From the NCBI GenBank assembly GCA_964410945.1, contig CAYPJE010000019.1, forward strand, positions 1-51,832: a stretch of 51,832 bases of DNA, written 5' to 3'. A model generated the notes under the pieces. The model was not told the origin of the DNA. It saw only the letters and a list, made by a program, of their open reading frames with translations, and did no database searches. Below, piece by piece: positions 1 to 10,000 of this stretch. Both the position numbers and the translations under genes were made by a program. The DNA comes from CAYPJE01 sp964410945. GTDB taxonomy: Bacteria > Fidelibacterota > Marinisomatia > Marinisomatales > TCS56. Within the stretch, counting starts at the first letter, position 1. Every line of letters begins with the position of its first letter.

Positions 1-55
1 TCGTGAAGGTGGCCATACGGTTGGCGCCGGTGTCGTAACCGAAGTTATCGAGTAG
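1..55 (+). CDS. tuf: Elongation factor Tu, 3' end (first tuf copy, partial)
   Basis: Only the last 18 codons and the TAG stop are present, read in frame from base 2. These bases are identical to the 3' end of the complete tuf gene at 14303-15493, including the stop, and the two copies diverge immediately after it. EF-Tu delivers aminoacyl-tRNA to the ribosome as a GTP complex. The order tuf, rpmG, tRNA-Trp, secE, nusG is a common bacterial arrangement. Most of the gene lies outside the window, so its integrity cannot be judged. Confidence 0.95.
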   Translation, partial: REGGHTVGAGVVTEVIE

Positions 56-59
56 GATA

Positions 60-224
60 ATGGCTGGTAATAGTAAAAGAAATATTATCCAGATTGAAAG
101 TACGGCCGGAACCGGTTACCGTTACACTGTCACTAAAAGCCGACGGTTGCACCCGGAGCGGGTAGAGTATAAAAAATACGATCCCGTGATCCGCAAGCAC
201 GTCGTCTTTAAAGAGACAAAATAG
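60..224 (+). CDS. rpmG: Large ribosomal subunit protein bL33
   Basis: A 54-residue basic protein starting with ATG four bases after the tuf stop. The middle contains TKSRRLHPERVEYKKYDP and the C-terminal part has VIRKHVVFKETK, both characteristic of L33. It has no cysteines, so it is the zinc-independent (C-minus) form, unlike S14, S4 and L36 further along, which keep zinc ligands. L33 sits near the E site of the 50S subunit. The length is normal for the family. Confidence 0.96.
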   Translation: MAGNSKRNIIQIESTAGTGYRYTVTKSRRLHPERVEYKKYDPVIRKHVVFKETK

Positions 225-285
225 TAATTGGTAGTAGTCCGCAGTTTTCTGTTGATGCCGCGGACACTGTCTATGCAAGACAATT

Positions 286-358
286 AGGAGTGTAGCTCAA
301 CTGGCAGAGCACCGGTCTCCAAAACCGGGGGTTGCGGGTTCGATTCCTGCCACTCCTG
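286..358 (+). tRNA. tRNA-Trp (anticodon CCA)
   Basis: A full cloverleaf can be drawn. The acceptor stem AGGAGTG (286-292) pairs with CACTCCT (351-357). The D arm is GCTC/GAGC. The anticodon stem CCGGT/ACCGG (312-316 with 324-328) encloses loop CTCCAAA with anticodon CCA at 319-321. The T arm is GCGGG/CCTGC with TTCGATT. The discriminator base is G358 and the CCA tail is not encoded. It lies in the rpmG-secE gap and is presumably co-transcribed and then processed. Confidence 0.97.
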
Positions 359-381
359 CAAAATAAAATTCGTCGGAAAAA

Positions 382-564
382 ATGCTGAAAAAAATCCAAC
401 AATTTTTAAAGGAAGTTCAATTTGAACTGAAAAAAGTATCCTGGCCAACCTGGGAAGAACTGCGTGGTTCCACAATAATCGTTCTTTTCTTCTCAATCAT
501 GCTGGGTACGATATTGTTTCTGATTGACTGGTTCTTTACCCTGATACTAAGAAGCCTGTTGTAG
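382..564 (+). CDS. secE: Preprotein translocase subunit SecE
   Basis: A 60-residue single-span membrane protein, the short form of SecE found in most bacteria. An amphipathic N-terminal helix carries the family motif KKVSWPTWEE (residues 17-26), followed by one hydrophobic segment at about 32-57. SecE clamps the SecY channel, encoded at 24575-25912. It follows tRNA-Trp and lies two bases upstream of nusG, the usual secE-nusG pair. Confidence 0.96.
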   Translation: MLKKIQQFLKEVQFELKKVSWPTWEELRGSTIIVLFFSIMLGTILFLIDWFFTLILRSLL

Positions 565-566
565 AT

Positions 567-1094
567 ATGAATTGGTATTCCCTCAGAGTAATCTCCGGCA
601 AGGAGAAGAAAATTCGCGAAGCCTTGATTCTTGAGGCCGAGCGCAATGAACTGGATGACCAAATCGTAGACGTTCTGGTGCCATCGGAAAATGTTGTCGA
701 GATGCGTGACGGGAAGAAAAAAGTTCGGAATAAGGTGTTTTTCCCCGGCTATTTATTTGTCAAAATGGATTTGACCAACGAAACCAGGTATCTGGTGGAG
801 AATTTAAACGGTATTATCAGTTTTGTAGGACCGCACGGTGAACCGCAGACACTGAAGGCTGAAGAGATTAACCGCATTCTTGGTGAAGTTGAGGGAATGG
901 ACGGACGCGAGGTACTTGCTCAACCCTACAAGGTTGGCGATGCCGTGAAAGTTGTGGACGGCCCATTCATGGATTTCTCTGGTTATGTCCAGGAAGTCAA
1001 TGATGAGAAACATAAGGTTAAGGTTACAGTCAGCATTTTCGGTCGTCCGACGCCGGTTGAACTTGATTTCCTGCAAATTGAATTAGAAAAGTAA
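567..1094 (+). CDS. nusG: Transcription termination/antitermination factor NusG
   Basis: A 175-residue NusG of normal length. The N-terminal NGN domain (about 1-110) contains the FFPGYLFVKM segment (58-67) that contacts the RNA polymerase clamp. A KOW domain follows at about 121-150 (KVGDAVKVVDGPF, then SGYVQEVN). NusG couples polymerase to the ribosome and affects pausing and Rho termination. It starts with ATG two bases after secE and precedes rplK by seven bases, so co-expression is likely. Confidence 0.98.
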   Translation: MNWYSLRVISGKEKKIREALILEAERNELDDQIVDVLVPSENVVEMRDGKKKVRNKVFFPGYLFVKMDLTNETRYLVENLNGIISFVGPHGEPQTLKAEEINRILGEVEGMDGREVLAQPYKVGDAVKVVDGPFMDFSGYVQEVNDEKHKVKVTVSIFGRPTPVELDFLQIELEK

Positions 1095-1101
1095 GAGAAT
1101 T

Positions 1102-1524
1102 ATGGCCAAAAAAGTCATCGCATTGATTAAGCTACAGATATCGGCTGGTAAAGCAAACCCTGCTCCACCGATCGGACCCGCACTTGGACAGCATGGTGTC
1201 AATATTATGGAATTTTGCAAAGCATACAACGCTAAAACTCAGGAACAGGCTGGAATGATTATTCCGGTCGAGATTACCGTTTACGCTGATCGCAGTTTTA
1301 CATTCATAACGAAAACGCCACCGGTGCCGACCCTGTTGATAAAAGCGGCTAAAATTGCCAAGGGATCAGCCGAGCCCAATCGGGATAAAGTTGGAAAAGT
1401 AACTGAGGATGATTTGCGCGATATCGCCGAACTTAAAATGCCCGACTTGAATGCCAATACGGTTGAGCAGGCGATGGAAATGGTTCGTGGAACGGCCCGC
1501 AGTATGGGTATTGAAGTTAAATAG
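1102..1524 (+). CDS. rplK: Large ribosomal subunit protein uL11
   Basis: A 140-residue L11. The N-terminal domain contains the proline-rich segment NPAPPIGPALGQHG (P20, P22 and P23), where thiostrepton-type drugs act together with 23S rRNA. The C-terminal rRNA-binding domain covers about 75-140. L11 forms the base of the GTPase-associated stalk. A Shine-Dalgarno-like GAGAAT precedes the ATG. It begins the rplK-rplA-rplJ-rplL block. Confidence 0.98.
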   Translation: MAKKVIALIKLQISAGKANPAPPIGPALGQHGVNIMEFCKAYNAKTQEQAGMIIPVEITVYADRSFTFITKTPPVPTLLIKAAKIAKGSAEPNRDKVGKVTEDDLRDIAELKMPDLNANTVEQAMEMVRGTARSMGIEVK

Positions 1525-1533
1525 GTGGGTTCG

Positions 1534-2223
1534 ATGAAAAAGTCTAAAAATATAAAATCTGCCAACGAGAAGTATGATAAATATCAGGATTATACTATCG
1601 AAGAGGCAGTTAAAATTTTAAAGGAATTGAAATATTCCAAATTTGATGAATCGGTGGATATTGCCATCAATCTGGGAGTCGATCCGCGGCATGCTGATCA
1701 GAATATCCGTGTAACAACCTCACTGCCGAATGGAACCGGCAAGGAAATTAGCGTACTGGTGTTGACCCGCGGCCCACAGGAAGAAGCAGCAAAAGAAGCG
1801 GGAGCCGATTTTGTTGGTAATACCGAGTTCATCGAAAAGATTAAAACCGGTTGGGCCGATGTGGATAAAATTATTGCCACACCGGACATGATGCCGGAAT
1901 TAGGCCGTTTGGGTAAAATTCTTGGCCCGAAAGGTTTGATGCCGAACCCGAAAAGTGGGACAGTTACCACGGATGTGGCCACCGCAGTGAAAGAAGTTAA
2001 GGCTGGCAAGATTGAATTACGGGTTGATAAAACCGGGATAGTTCATTCTACCTGTGGTAAAAGTTCTTTCGAGGAACCGGCCCTGGTTGAGAATATCAGG
2101 GCGGTATACAATACCATTATGAAGGCCAGACCGGCAGCGGTCAAGGGTCAGTATTTGAAAAAAATCACGATATCATCATCCATGGGGCCTGGCATTCGCG
2201 TCGATCAGGCTTCAATAAGGTAA
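1534..2223 (+). CDS. rplA: Large ribosomal subunit protein uL1
   Basis: I chose the ATG at 1534 (229 residues) over the in-frame GTG at 1525. The GTG abuts the rplK stop, and the AGGTGGG covering it makes a good ribosome binding site for the ATG. The L1 signature GLMPNPKSGTVT and the surrounding ILGPKGLMPNP are intact, as is the C-terminal lobe. L1 forms the mobile stalk at the E site. In E. coli it represses its own operon, but no such operator was identified here. Confidence 0.97.
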   Translation: MKKSKNIKSANEKYDKYQDYTIEEAVKILKELKYSKFDESVDIAINLGVDPRHADQNIRVTTSLPNGTGKEISVLVLTRGPQEEAAKEAGADFVGNTEFIEKIKTGWADVDKIIATPDMMPELGRLGKILGPKGLMPNPKSGTVTTDVATAVKEVKAGKIELRVDKTGIVHSTCGKSSFEEPALVENIRAVYNTIMKARPAAVKGQYLKKITISSSMGPGIRVDQASIR

Positions 2224-2226
2224 GTT

Positions 2227-2742
2227 ATGCCGAATACAAAAAATATTACACAGGTTGGAGAATTAACCGACAAATTAGGGCAGGCCAAGGCCATTTATTT
2301 TACCGACTATCTGGGGCTGGACGTTGCTTCAATGACTGACCTCAGAGCCCAGTTTTTTAAATCTGAAATCGAATATCGGGTTGCCAAGAATACCTTGATC
2401 AAGATAGCGGCCGAGAAAAACAAGCTGGCTGACTTGAAAAATGTACTTGATGGATCAACGGCGCTGGCAATTTCATACGGTGAGCCAACCGTGCCGGCCA
2501 AAATATTGAAAAATTTTGCCAAAGAGCATGATAAACCGACTGTTAAAGGGATAATCTTCGAAGGAAACTTACTTGAAGGATCCGCGGTCGATCGTTTAGC
2601 CGATCTACCCAGTCGTGAAGAATCCCTGGCCATGTTGGTCGGTGGGCTACAGCAACCAATGGTTAAACTGGCTGGAACGCTGAATGGCGCCCTGGCTGGT
2701 TTAGTGAATGTGCTAAGTAGTTTAAAAGAACAAAAATCCTAA
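2227..2742 (+). CDS. rplJ: Large ribosomal subunit protein uL10
   Basis: A 171-residue stalk base protein. The N-terminal rRNA/L11-binding domain contains TDYLGLDVASMTDLR and YRVAKNTLIKIA, and the C-terminal helix that docks L7/L12 dimers is at about 130-171. Only three bases separate it from rplA, so the long structured L10 leader found in E. coli and Bacillus is absent. Any autoregulation would need a different site. Confidence 0.97.
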   Translation: MPNTKNITQVGELTDKLGQAKAIYFTDYLGLDVASMTDLRAQFFKSEIEYRVAKNTLIKIAAEKNKLADLKNVLDGSTALAISYGEPTVPAKILKNFAKEHDKPTVKGIIFEGNLLEGSAVDRLADLPSREESLAMLVGGLQQPMVKLAGTLNGALAGLVNVLSSLKEQKS

Positions 2743-2770
2743 ATTCATTTAAATAAACAGGAGTTAACTA

Positions 2771-3151
2771 ATGGCTGAGATTACTAGGGCAGACGTATTG
2801 TCTTATCTTGAATCAGCGAATATGATGGAAATTGCTGAACTGGTTAAGGATATTGAAGACAAGTTTGGTGTAACTGCCGCAGCCCCGGTTGCTGTTGCTG
2901 CTGCTCCAGCTGGCGGTGCCGAAGCCGCTGCTGAAGAACAGACTGAGTTTGATGTTATTCTGACCGGTGCCGGTCAACAGAAAATTAATGTCATCAAAGT
3001 TGTCCGGTCCTTAACAAGCTTGGGTCTTAAAGAAGCCAAAGAGCTTGTCGACACTGCACCGAAAGCTGTCAAGGAAGGCGTAAGCAAATCCGAAGCTGAA
3101 GAAGTAAAAGCCAAGCTTGAAGAAGCTGGCGCATCCGTCGAACTCAAGTAA
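2771..3151 (+). CDS. rplL: Large ribosomal subunit protein bL12 (L7/L12)
   Basis: A 126-residue stalk protein. The N-terminal dimerisation helices (1-34) are followed by a flexible Ala/Pro/Gly-rich hinge (about 35-56) and the globular factor-binding domain (57-126) with KINVIKVVRS and GLKEAKELVD. It recruits translational GTPases such as EF-G and EF-Tu, both encoded downstream. A clear Shine-Dalgarno (CAGGAG) lies nine bases before the ATG. Confidence 0.98.
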   Translation: MAEITRADVLSYLESANMMEIAELVKDIEDKFGVTAAAPVAVAAAPAGGAEAAAEEQTEFDVILTGAGQQKINVIKVVRSLTSLGLKEAKELVDTAPKAVKEGVSKSEAEEVKAKLEEAGASVELK

Positions 3152-3215
3152 ATTTGATTTATCCTGACTTCGCATAGACAATTTATACAATCATTAATTG
3201 ACATAGGAGGCTTGT

Positions 3216-6200
3216 TTGGGAGCCACTATTAATCAGCGTACCCATAGGGTATCTTTTTCAAGGATACCCTCCATTGTTGATATACCTGATCTGCTGGCGG
3301 TTCAAACCGACTCATTTCAGGATTTCATTCAAGAGTATTTACCGGAAGACGAACGAAACTCTATCGGTCTGGAAGAAGTATTTCGCAGTGCTTTTCCGAT
3401 CGAAGATCCCCACCGGAATTATGTTCTTGAATATAAAAGCTATGTTTTAGGTTTACCGAAATACGGCCCGAAGGAATGTATCGATCGGGGCGTTACCTAT
3501 TCAGTACCACTGAAAGCACGCTTGATACTACATATCACCGATGAAGATAATAAGAATGAATATGCCCAGAGCATTGAGCAGGAAGTCTATTTTGGCAATA
3601 TACCCAAAATGACCGAAAAGGGCACTTTCATTATTAACGGTGCCGAACGTGTAATTGTATCCCAGTTGCAACGTTCGCCAGGTGTCTTTTTCGACGAATC
3701 AATTCATCCCAATGGAACTAAACTGTTCCAGGCCCGGATCATTCCGTTCCGCGGTTCATGGGTTGATTTCACTACTGATATTAATGATTGTCTTTTTGCA
3801 ATTATCGACCGTCGTCGGAAATTCCCGGTAACAATCCTGTTAAGGGCGCTGGGTTTTTCGACTAACGCCGATATTTTCCGGGCCTTTAATTGCATTACCA
3901 CCATCAAGACTAAGCAGAAGAAAGCTTATGCTTCGGTTGGCTCAGTCATCACTGATGATATTATCAATGAACAGACCGGTGAGATATATTACGAAGGTGG
4001 GACAACACTGACGGAAGAAATCCTGGATTCATTGAAAGAGGCCGGGATTGTATCTTTTGATGTTGTGAACGGTGAGGAGAACTTCACGGCTCACTTATTA
4101 CTGAATACAATCGGGAAAGATCCGACCTCCAATACCGAAGAAGCACTCGGATTGCTGTACAAATTACTGCGATCCGGAGATCCGCCAAACCTTGAAACAG
4201 CTCAGAAATTCATCGAGCGTATTTTCTTCAGTCCCAAGAAATATGATCTGGGACAGGTTGGCCGCTATCGCTTGAATCAGCAGTTTGCACTGGATGTACC
4301 AGTGGATAATACTGTACTGACAATCGATGATATTTTACGTGTTATTACCTTCCTGATTGATATGCGGAAGGGTGAACGCGGAACCGATGATATCGATCAT
4401 CTGGGGAATCGCCGTGTCAAGACAGTTGGTGAGCAGCTGACTAACCAGTTCAGTGTGGCGCTGAGCCGGATGATGCGTACTATCATGGAGCGGATGAACC
4501 TCCGTGAATCAGAAAGTCTTACCCCGCAGGATTTGATCAACTCACGGGTTGTGACTACGGTCATCAATACCTTTTTCGGAACCAGTCAGTTGTCACAATT
4601 CGGTGACCAGACTAATCCTCTGGCTGAAATAACACACAAACGCCGTATTTCCTCGCTGGGGCCAGGTGGTTTGACACGGGAGCGGGCCGGTTTTGAGGTT
4701 CGCGACGTTCACTATACCCACTATGGACGGCTGTGTCCGATTGAAACACCGGAAGGGCCAAACATTGGTCTGATTTCATCCCTGGCATTATTGGGTAAGG
4801 TCAACCAGCACGGATTTATCGAGGCACCGTACCGGATTATCAGGCATAAAGATGATATTTCCTATGCCACTAATCAGATCAGGTATCTGTCAGCTGATGA
4901 TGAAGATCGGGCCATGGTTGCCCAATCCAATATCGAATTGGATTCGAAGAATAAAAATAAGATTGTAGAAGACCGGGTTCGTGTCAGGATCGGAAGTGAT
5001 TATCCGGTGGTCGAACCTAAGCAGATTAATTTCATGGATGTGGCCCCGAACCAGATCCTGAGTGTTGCCGCAGCTTTGATTCCATTCCTCGAGCATGATG
5101 ATGCCAACCGTGCTCTGATGGGTTCCAATATGCAGCGGCAGTCGGTTCCGTTGATGAATCCGGAAGCGCCGATTGTTGGCACCGGACTGGAATGGAAAGT
5201 TGCCGAGGATTCACGTACCTGTATCAAAACTCCCGAGGGCGGTGTGGTCAAGTATGTTGATTCAAAGAAAATTATTTTAAAAACCGAAACAGTACCGGAT
5301 GAACTGGCTCTGATCAGTGGTGAAAATCTCATTACGATCGATATGAATAAATACCAGCGGACTAACCAGAATTCAAGCCAGAATCAGCGTCCGATCGTTA
5401 AAGTGGGTCAGAGAGTCAAGAAAGGCGACGTAGTTGCCGATGGTACCAGCACCGATCATGGTGAGTTGGCACTAGGTCGTAATGTCAAGGTCGCTTTCAT
5501 GCCCTGGCGCGGATACAATTTCGAAGACGCCATTGTTCTCAGTGAACGACTGGTGAAGGAAGATGTATTCACCTCTATTCATATCAATGAAATTGAACTT
5601 GAGGTTCGCGACACCAAGCGTGGGGAAGAAGAATTAACCCCGGAAATTCCGAATGTCAGCGAGGAAGCCACCAAGGAATTGAACGAAAATGGCTTGATCC
5701 GTGTCGGAGCAAAGGTTAAAGAAGGGGACATCCTGATTGGCAAGGTTACTCCCAAGGGAGAAACCGATCCCACCCCGGAAGAGAAGCTTCTGCGTGCTAT
5801 TTTTGGTGAAAAAGCCGGTGAGGTTAAAGACGCTTCCAAACGGGCTGATCCCGGAATCAAGGGTGTTGTAATCAATACCAAGTTGTTCCAAAAAAGCAGC
5901 CGTCGGTCGCGGACTGAGGAACGTCAGGTAATTGAGAATCTTCAGAAGACTGCCGGTGAAGACAAGAAAGCTTTGAAATCGGCCCGGGATGAAAAATTAT
6001 TTGAACTGATGGTCGATCAGATATCCAATGGTATCCGCGACATCAGCACCGGGCGGACGTTGATCAAGAAATCAACCAAGCTCACCTCTAAAAGACTACA
6101 GAGCTTCGATCTGGAACGGTTCGATCAATCCGAAGCCTGGGTTGAAGACGGAAAAGTCTGGAAGAAGATAAAAACAGTCTGGCGTTCCTATCGTCGTCTC

Positions 6201-6998
6201 TGGAAAGAAATTGAAGATCACCTGGAGCGGGAAGTATTCAAACTGCGTGTCGGTGATGACCTGCAGCCGGGAATCCTCAAATTGGCCAAAATTTATGTGG
6301 CTAATAAACGGAAGATCCAGGTTGGTGATAAAATGGCTGGCCGTCATGGTAATAAAGGTGTTATTGCCACTATAGTTCCGGAAGAGGATATGCCTTTCCT
6401 GGAAGATGGTACCCCAATTGATATCGTCCTGAATCCACTTGGTGTTCCTTCCCGTATGAATCTGGGACAGCTGTACGAAACCATGTTGGGTTGGGCCGGT
6501 GATATTCTCGGTCTGAAATATGAAACAGCTGCTTTCGATGGTGCCACACCAGCGCAGGTGAAGGAAGAAATGGGCAAAGCCGGATTGCCGGTAAGCGGAA
6601 AGACTACCCTGGTCGACGGTCGTACCGGGAAAATATTCGCTAATCCGGTTACAGTCGGGCAAATTTATATGATGAAACTCAGCCATATGGTTGATGATAA
6701 GATGCATGCCCGTTCTACCGGACCGTATTCATTAATTACACAGCAGCCACTGGGCGGTAAAGCGCAGTTTGGCGGTCAGCGTTTTGGTGAGATGGAATGC
6801 TGGGCACTGGAAGCCTATGGTGCAGCCCACACATTACATGAAATCCTGACTGTTAAATCAGACGACGTGGACGGAAGGTCCAAAGTATACAATGCGTTAG
6901 TCCGGGGTGAAGATTTGCCAATTTTCGGCGTCCCTGAATCCTTCAATGTTCTGATCAAGGAACTGCAGGGTTTAGGCCTGGATGTTGAACTGGAATAA
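3216..6998 (+). CDS. rpoB: DNA-directed RNA polymerase subunit beta
   Basis: A 1260-residue beta subunit starting with TTG; AGGAGG lies five bases upstream at 3205-3210. The rifampicin pocket (about 453-481) keeps the residues usual in sensitive enzymes: Q461, D464, H474, R477 and S479. GDKMAGRHGNKG at 1037-1048 is the conserved active-centre segment. The C-terminal clamp region, with GGKAQFGGQRFGEME, is complete. The 64-base gap after rplL is the largest in this part of the cluster and could hold a processing site, but no terminator was seen in it. Confidence 0.99.
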   Translation: MGATINQRTHRVSFSRIPSIVDIPDLLAVQTDSFQDFIQEYLPEDERNSIGLEEVFRSAFPIEDPHRNYVLEYKSYVLGLPKYGPKECIDRGVTYSVPLKARLILHITDEDNKNEYAQSIEQEVYFGNIPKMTEKGTFIINGAERVIVSQLQRSPGVFFDESIHPNGTKLFQARIIPFRGSWVDFTTDINDCLFAIIDRRRKFPVTILLRALGFSTNADIFRAFNCITTIKTKQKKAYASVGSVITDDIINEQTGEIYYEGGTTLTEEILDSLKEAGIVSFDVVNGEENFTAHLLLNTIGKDPTSNTEEALGLLYKLLRSGDPPNLETAQKFIERIFFSPKKYDLGQVGRYRLNQQFALDVPVDNTVLTIDDILRVITFLIDMRKGERGTDDIDHLGNRRVKTVGEQLTNQFSVALSRMMRTIMERMNLRESESLTPQDLINSRVVTTVINTFFGTSQLSQFGDQTNPLAEITHKRRISSLGPGGLTRERAGFEVRDVHYTHYGRLCPIETPEGPNIGLISSLALLGKVNQHGFIEAPYRIIRHKDDISYATNQIRYLSADDEDRAMVAQSNIELDSKNKNKIVEDRVRVRIGSDYPVVEPKQINFMDVAPNQILSVAAALIPFLEHDDANRALMGSNMQRQSVPLMNPEAPIVGTGLEWKVAEDSRTCIKTPEGGVVKYVDSKKIILKTETVPDELALISGENLITIDMNKYQRTNQNSSQNQRPIVKVGQRVKKGDVVADGTSTDHGELALGRNVKVAFMPWRGYNFEDAIVLSERLVKEDVFTSIHINEIELEVRDTKRGEEELTPEIPNVSEEATKELNENGLIRVGAKVKEGDILIGKVTPKGETDPTPEEKLLRAIFGEKAGEVKDASKRADPGIKGVVINTKLFQKSSRRSRTEERQVIENLQKTAGEDKKALKSARDEKLFELMVDQISNGIRDISTGRTLIKKSTKLTSKRLQSFDLERFDQSEAWVEDGKVWKKIKTVWRSYRRLWKEIEDHLEREVFKLRVGDDLQPGILKLAKIYVANKRKIQVGDKMAGRHGNKGVIATIVPEEDMPFLEDGTPIDIVLNPLGVPSRMNLGQLYETMLGWAGDILGLKYETAAFDGATPAQVKEEMGKAGLPVSGKTTLVDGRTGKIFANPVTVGQIYMMKLSHMVDDKMHARSTGPYSLITQQPLGGKAQFGGQRFGEMECWALEAYGAAHTLHEILTVKSDDVDGRSKVYNALVRGEDLPIFGVPESFNVLIKELQGLGLDVELE

Positions 6999-7010
6999 GG
7001 GAGCATTAGC

Positions 7011-10000
7011 TTGACTTACATTCAATCATCAAAAATTGATACAAAACGTGATTTTTCTTCGGTAACTATCGGTCTGTCCTCGCCGGAAATGATTCTGGCC
7101 AGGTCATACGGTGAAGTACTGAAACCGGAGACGATCAATTACCGATCCTACAAGCCGGAAAAAGACGGACTTTTCTGCGAAAAGATATTCGGGCCGGTCA
7201 AGGATTATGAATGCCATTGCGGTAAATACAAGGGCATCCGCTATCGTGGTATTATCTGCGATCGTTGTGGTGTTGAAGTTACCCGCAAAAAAGTACGCCG
7301 CGAACGGATGGGGCATATCACACTGGCTGTTCCGGTCGTGCATATCTGGTATTTACGTTCCATTCCCAGCAAACTGAGCTATCTGATTGGTCTATCTACC
7401 AAAGATCTTGAACGGATCATCTACTATGAAACTTTTATTGTCGTTGAACCGGGTAATAGCAGTAAACAGCGTCTCGACCTGATTGATGAGGAAGAATATC
7501 TGCAGTTGGAGCGGGAATTCGGTTTTAATGCGGTTTCGGAAGAAGATCGTGTCGAAGATAATTATTTCATGGCCTCCATGGGTGGTGCGGCAATCAAGGA
7601 AATTCTGGCCAGAATTAATCCCATACAACTGGCCGCCGAGCTGGAAGACCGTTCCCAGAATTCACGTTCCAAGCAGAATCGTGAAGAAGCCCTGAAACGG
7701 TTGAAGGTTGTAAAATCCTTCGTACCCGATCCCGGCAAACAAAAGATCAATCGTCCCGAATGGATGATCATTTCCGTCCTGCCGGTCATACCACCGGAGC
7801 TACGCCCGCTGGTACCGCTGGAAGGTGGTCGGTTTGCCGCCAGTGACCTGAACGATTTATACCGGCGGATTATTATTCGTAATAACCGTCTCAAACAATT
7901 GATAGAAATCAAGGCTCCCGATGTAATTCTGCGGAATGAAAAACGCATGTTGCAGGAAGCGGTTGATGCTTTATTTGATAACAGTCGTCGCCGTACTGCC
8001 ATTCGCAGTGGCACTCGCCGGCCGCTGAAATCTTTATCCGATATGCTTCGAGGCAAGACTGGCCGTTTTCGTCAGAATCTGCTAGGTAAGCGTGTCGATT
8101 ATTCAGGCCGTTCTGTCATTGTTGTCGGACCGGAGCTGAATTTGAACGAATGCGGATTGCCTAAGAATATGGCTCTTGAGTTATTCAAGCCCCATATGAT
8201 CCATGAGCTGATAGCCCGTGGATTGGCTCAGACCCCGCGCAGTGCCAAACTGATGGTCGAAAACCGTGATCCGGAGGTATACAAGGTATTGGAGTATGTG
8301 GTCAAGGATCACCCGGTGATGCTGAACCGTGCACCAACCCTGCACCGGCTCGGTATTCAGGCTTTCCAGCCGGTACTGGTCGATGGAAAAGCTATCAGGA
8401 TACATCCACTGGTCTGTACGGCTTTCAATGCTGACTTTGACGGTGACCAGATGGCAGTTCACGTGCCGTTATCTTTACCGGCCCAGATGGAAGCCCGGAT
8501 TCTGATGTTATCCAGCCACAATATTCTCCATCCTGCCAACGGTAAACCGATAGCCATTCCTTCACAGGATATGGTGCTGGGTTGTTATTACCTGACCAGG
8601 CAGCGTAAGGACACGAAGGGAGAAGGCCGTAAATTTGGAAGTATCAATGAAGTTCGACTGGCTTATGAGAATGATGCGGTTGGTTTGAATACCATTATTG
8701 ATCTCCGGTTCAAGGGGGGCTGGCATAAGAATACGACAGTCGGCCGCGCTATCTTCAATTCGATCCTTCCCGACGAATTACCCTATGTGGATGAGATGAT
8801 ATCCAAGCGGCGGCTGGAAAAAATTGTCAACCAGAGCTACCTGATGGCCGGTAACTACCGGACGGTTACTTTCCTGGATGATCTGAAAAATCTTGGTTTT
8901 GAAATTGCCACCCACAGCGGTATTTCAATTTCAATCCGTGATATTATGATTCCGAAGCTGAAGACTGATATTATCAGTTCTGCCCAGGGTGAGGTTGATT
9001 CGATTCACGAAAAATTCAATCGCCAGGTGCTAACCGACGGCGAACGGTATAATAAGGTCATCGACGTCTGGACTCACGCAACAAACGAAGTTGCCGCCAG
9101 TATGATGAATGGTCTGATGAACGATGACCAGGGTTTCAATCCGGTTTATATGATGGCCGACTCCGGTGCTCGCGGAAGCCAGGACCAGATCAAACAGCTG
9201 GCTGGTATGCGCGGACTGATGGCTAAACCTCAGAAAGCTATGACTGGTGGTAAGGGTGAGATTATTGAATCACCAATCACCTCCAACTTTAAAGAAGGCT
9301 TATCGGTCCTTGAGTATTTCATTTCCACTCACGGAGCCCGGAAAGGGCTGGCTGACACCGCTCTGAAAACAGCTGATGCGGGATATCTGACACGGCGTCT
9401 GGTGGACGTTGCTCAGGATGTAGTGGTAAGCGAAATGGATTGCGAAACAATTAATGGAATCGAGATTTCCGACCTGAAAGAAGGTGAGGAAGTTATTGAA
9501 CCGTTGGCTGACCGCATCCTTGGTCGTACAATCCTTGATGATTTTATCATCGATGGTACTGTCATTGTTGAGGCCGGCGCCCTGATTACTGAAAAAGAAG
9601 CTGAATTGATTTCGAACAGTAATGTCGAATCTATTCGAATCCGGTCGGTACTTACTTGTGATTCACATCGCGGTGTTTGTGCCAAATGTTATGGCTGGAA
9701 TTTATCGACCCATGAAATTGTTAATCTGGGAACTGCTGTCGGTATTCAGGCTGCCCAGAGTATTGGTGAGCCTGGTACGCAGCTGACACTTCGAACCTTC
9801 CACATCGGTGGAACAGCTACCCGTATCATTGAGCAGTCTGAGATGAAATCGAAGATTGCCGGTCGGGTTAAATTATCTGATAATTTTGAGGTGGCTACTA
9901 CTGCCGATGAAACCGGTTCTGACGTTACCCGTTGTATGGTCCGTCATGGTCAGATTTCTATTCTGGACGAGAACAACCACCCCAGGGCTCAGTACAATGT

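Noticed and set aside
6096..6707. 203-codon - strand frame inside rpoB
   Set aside because: It is wholly antisense to conserved beta-subunit sequence with no binding site or recognisable product.
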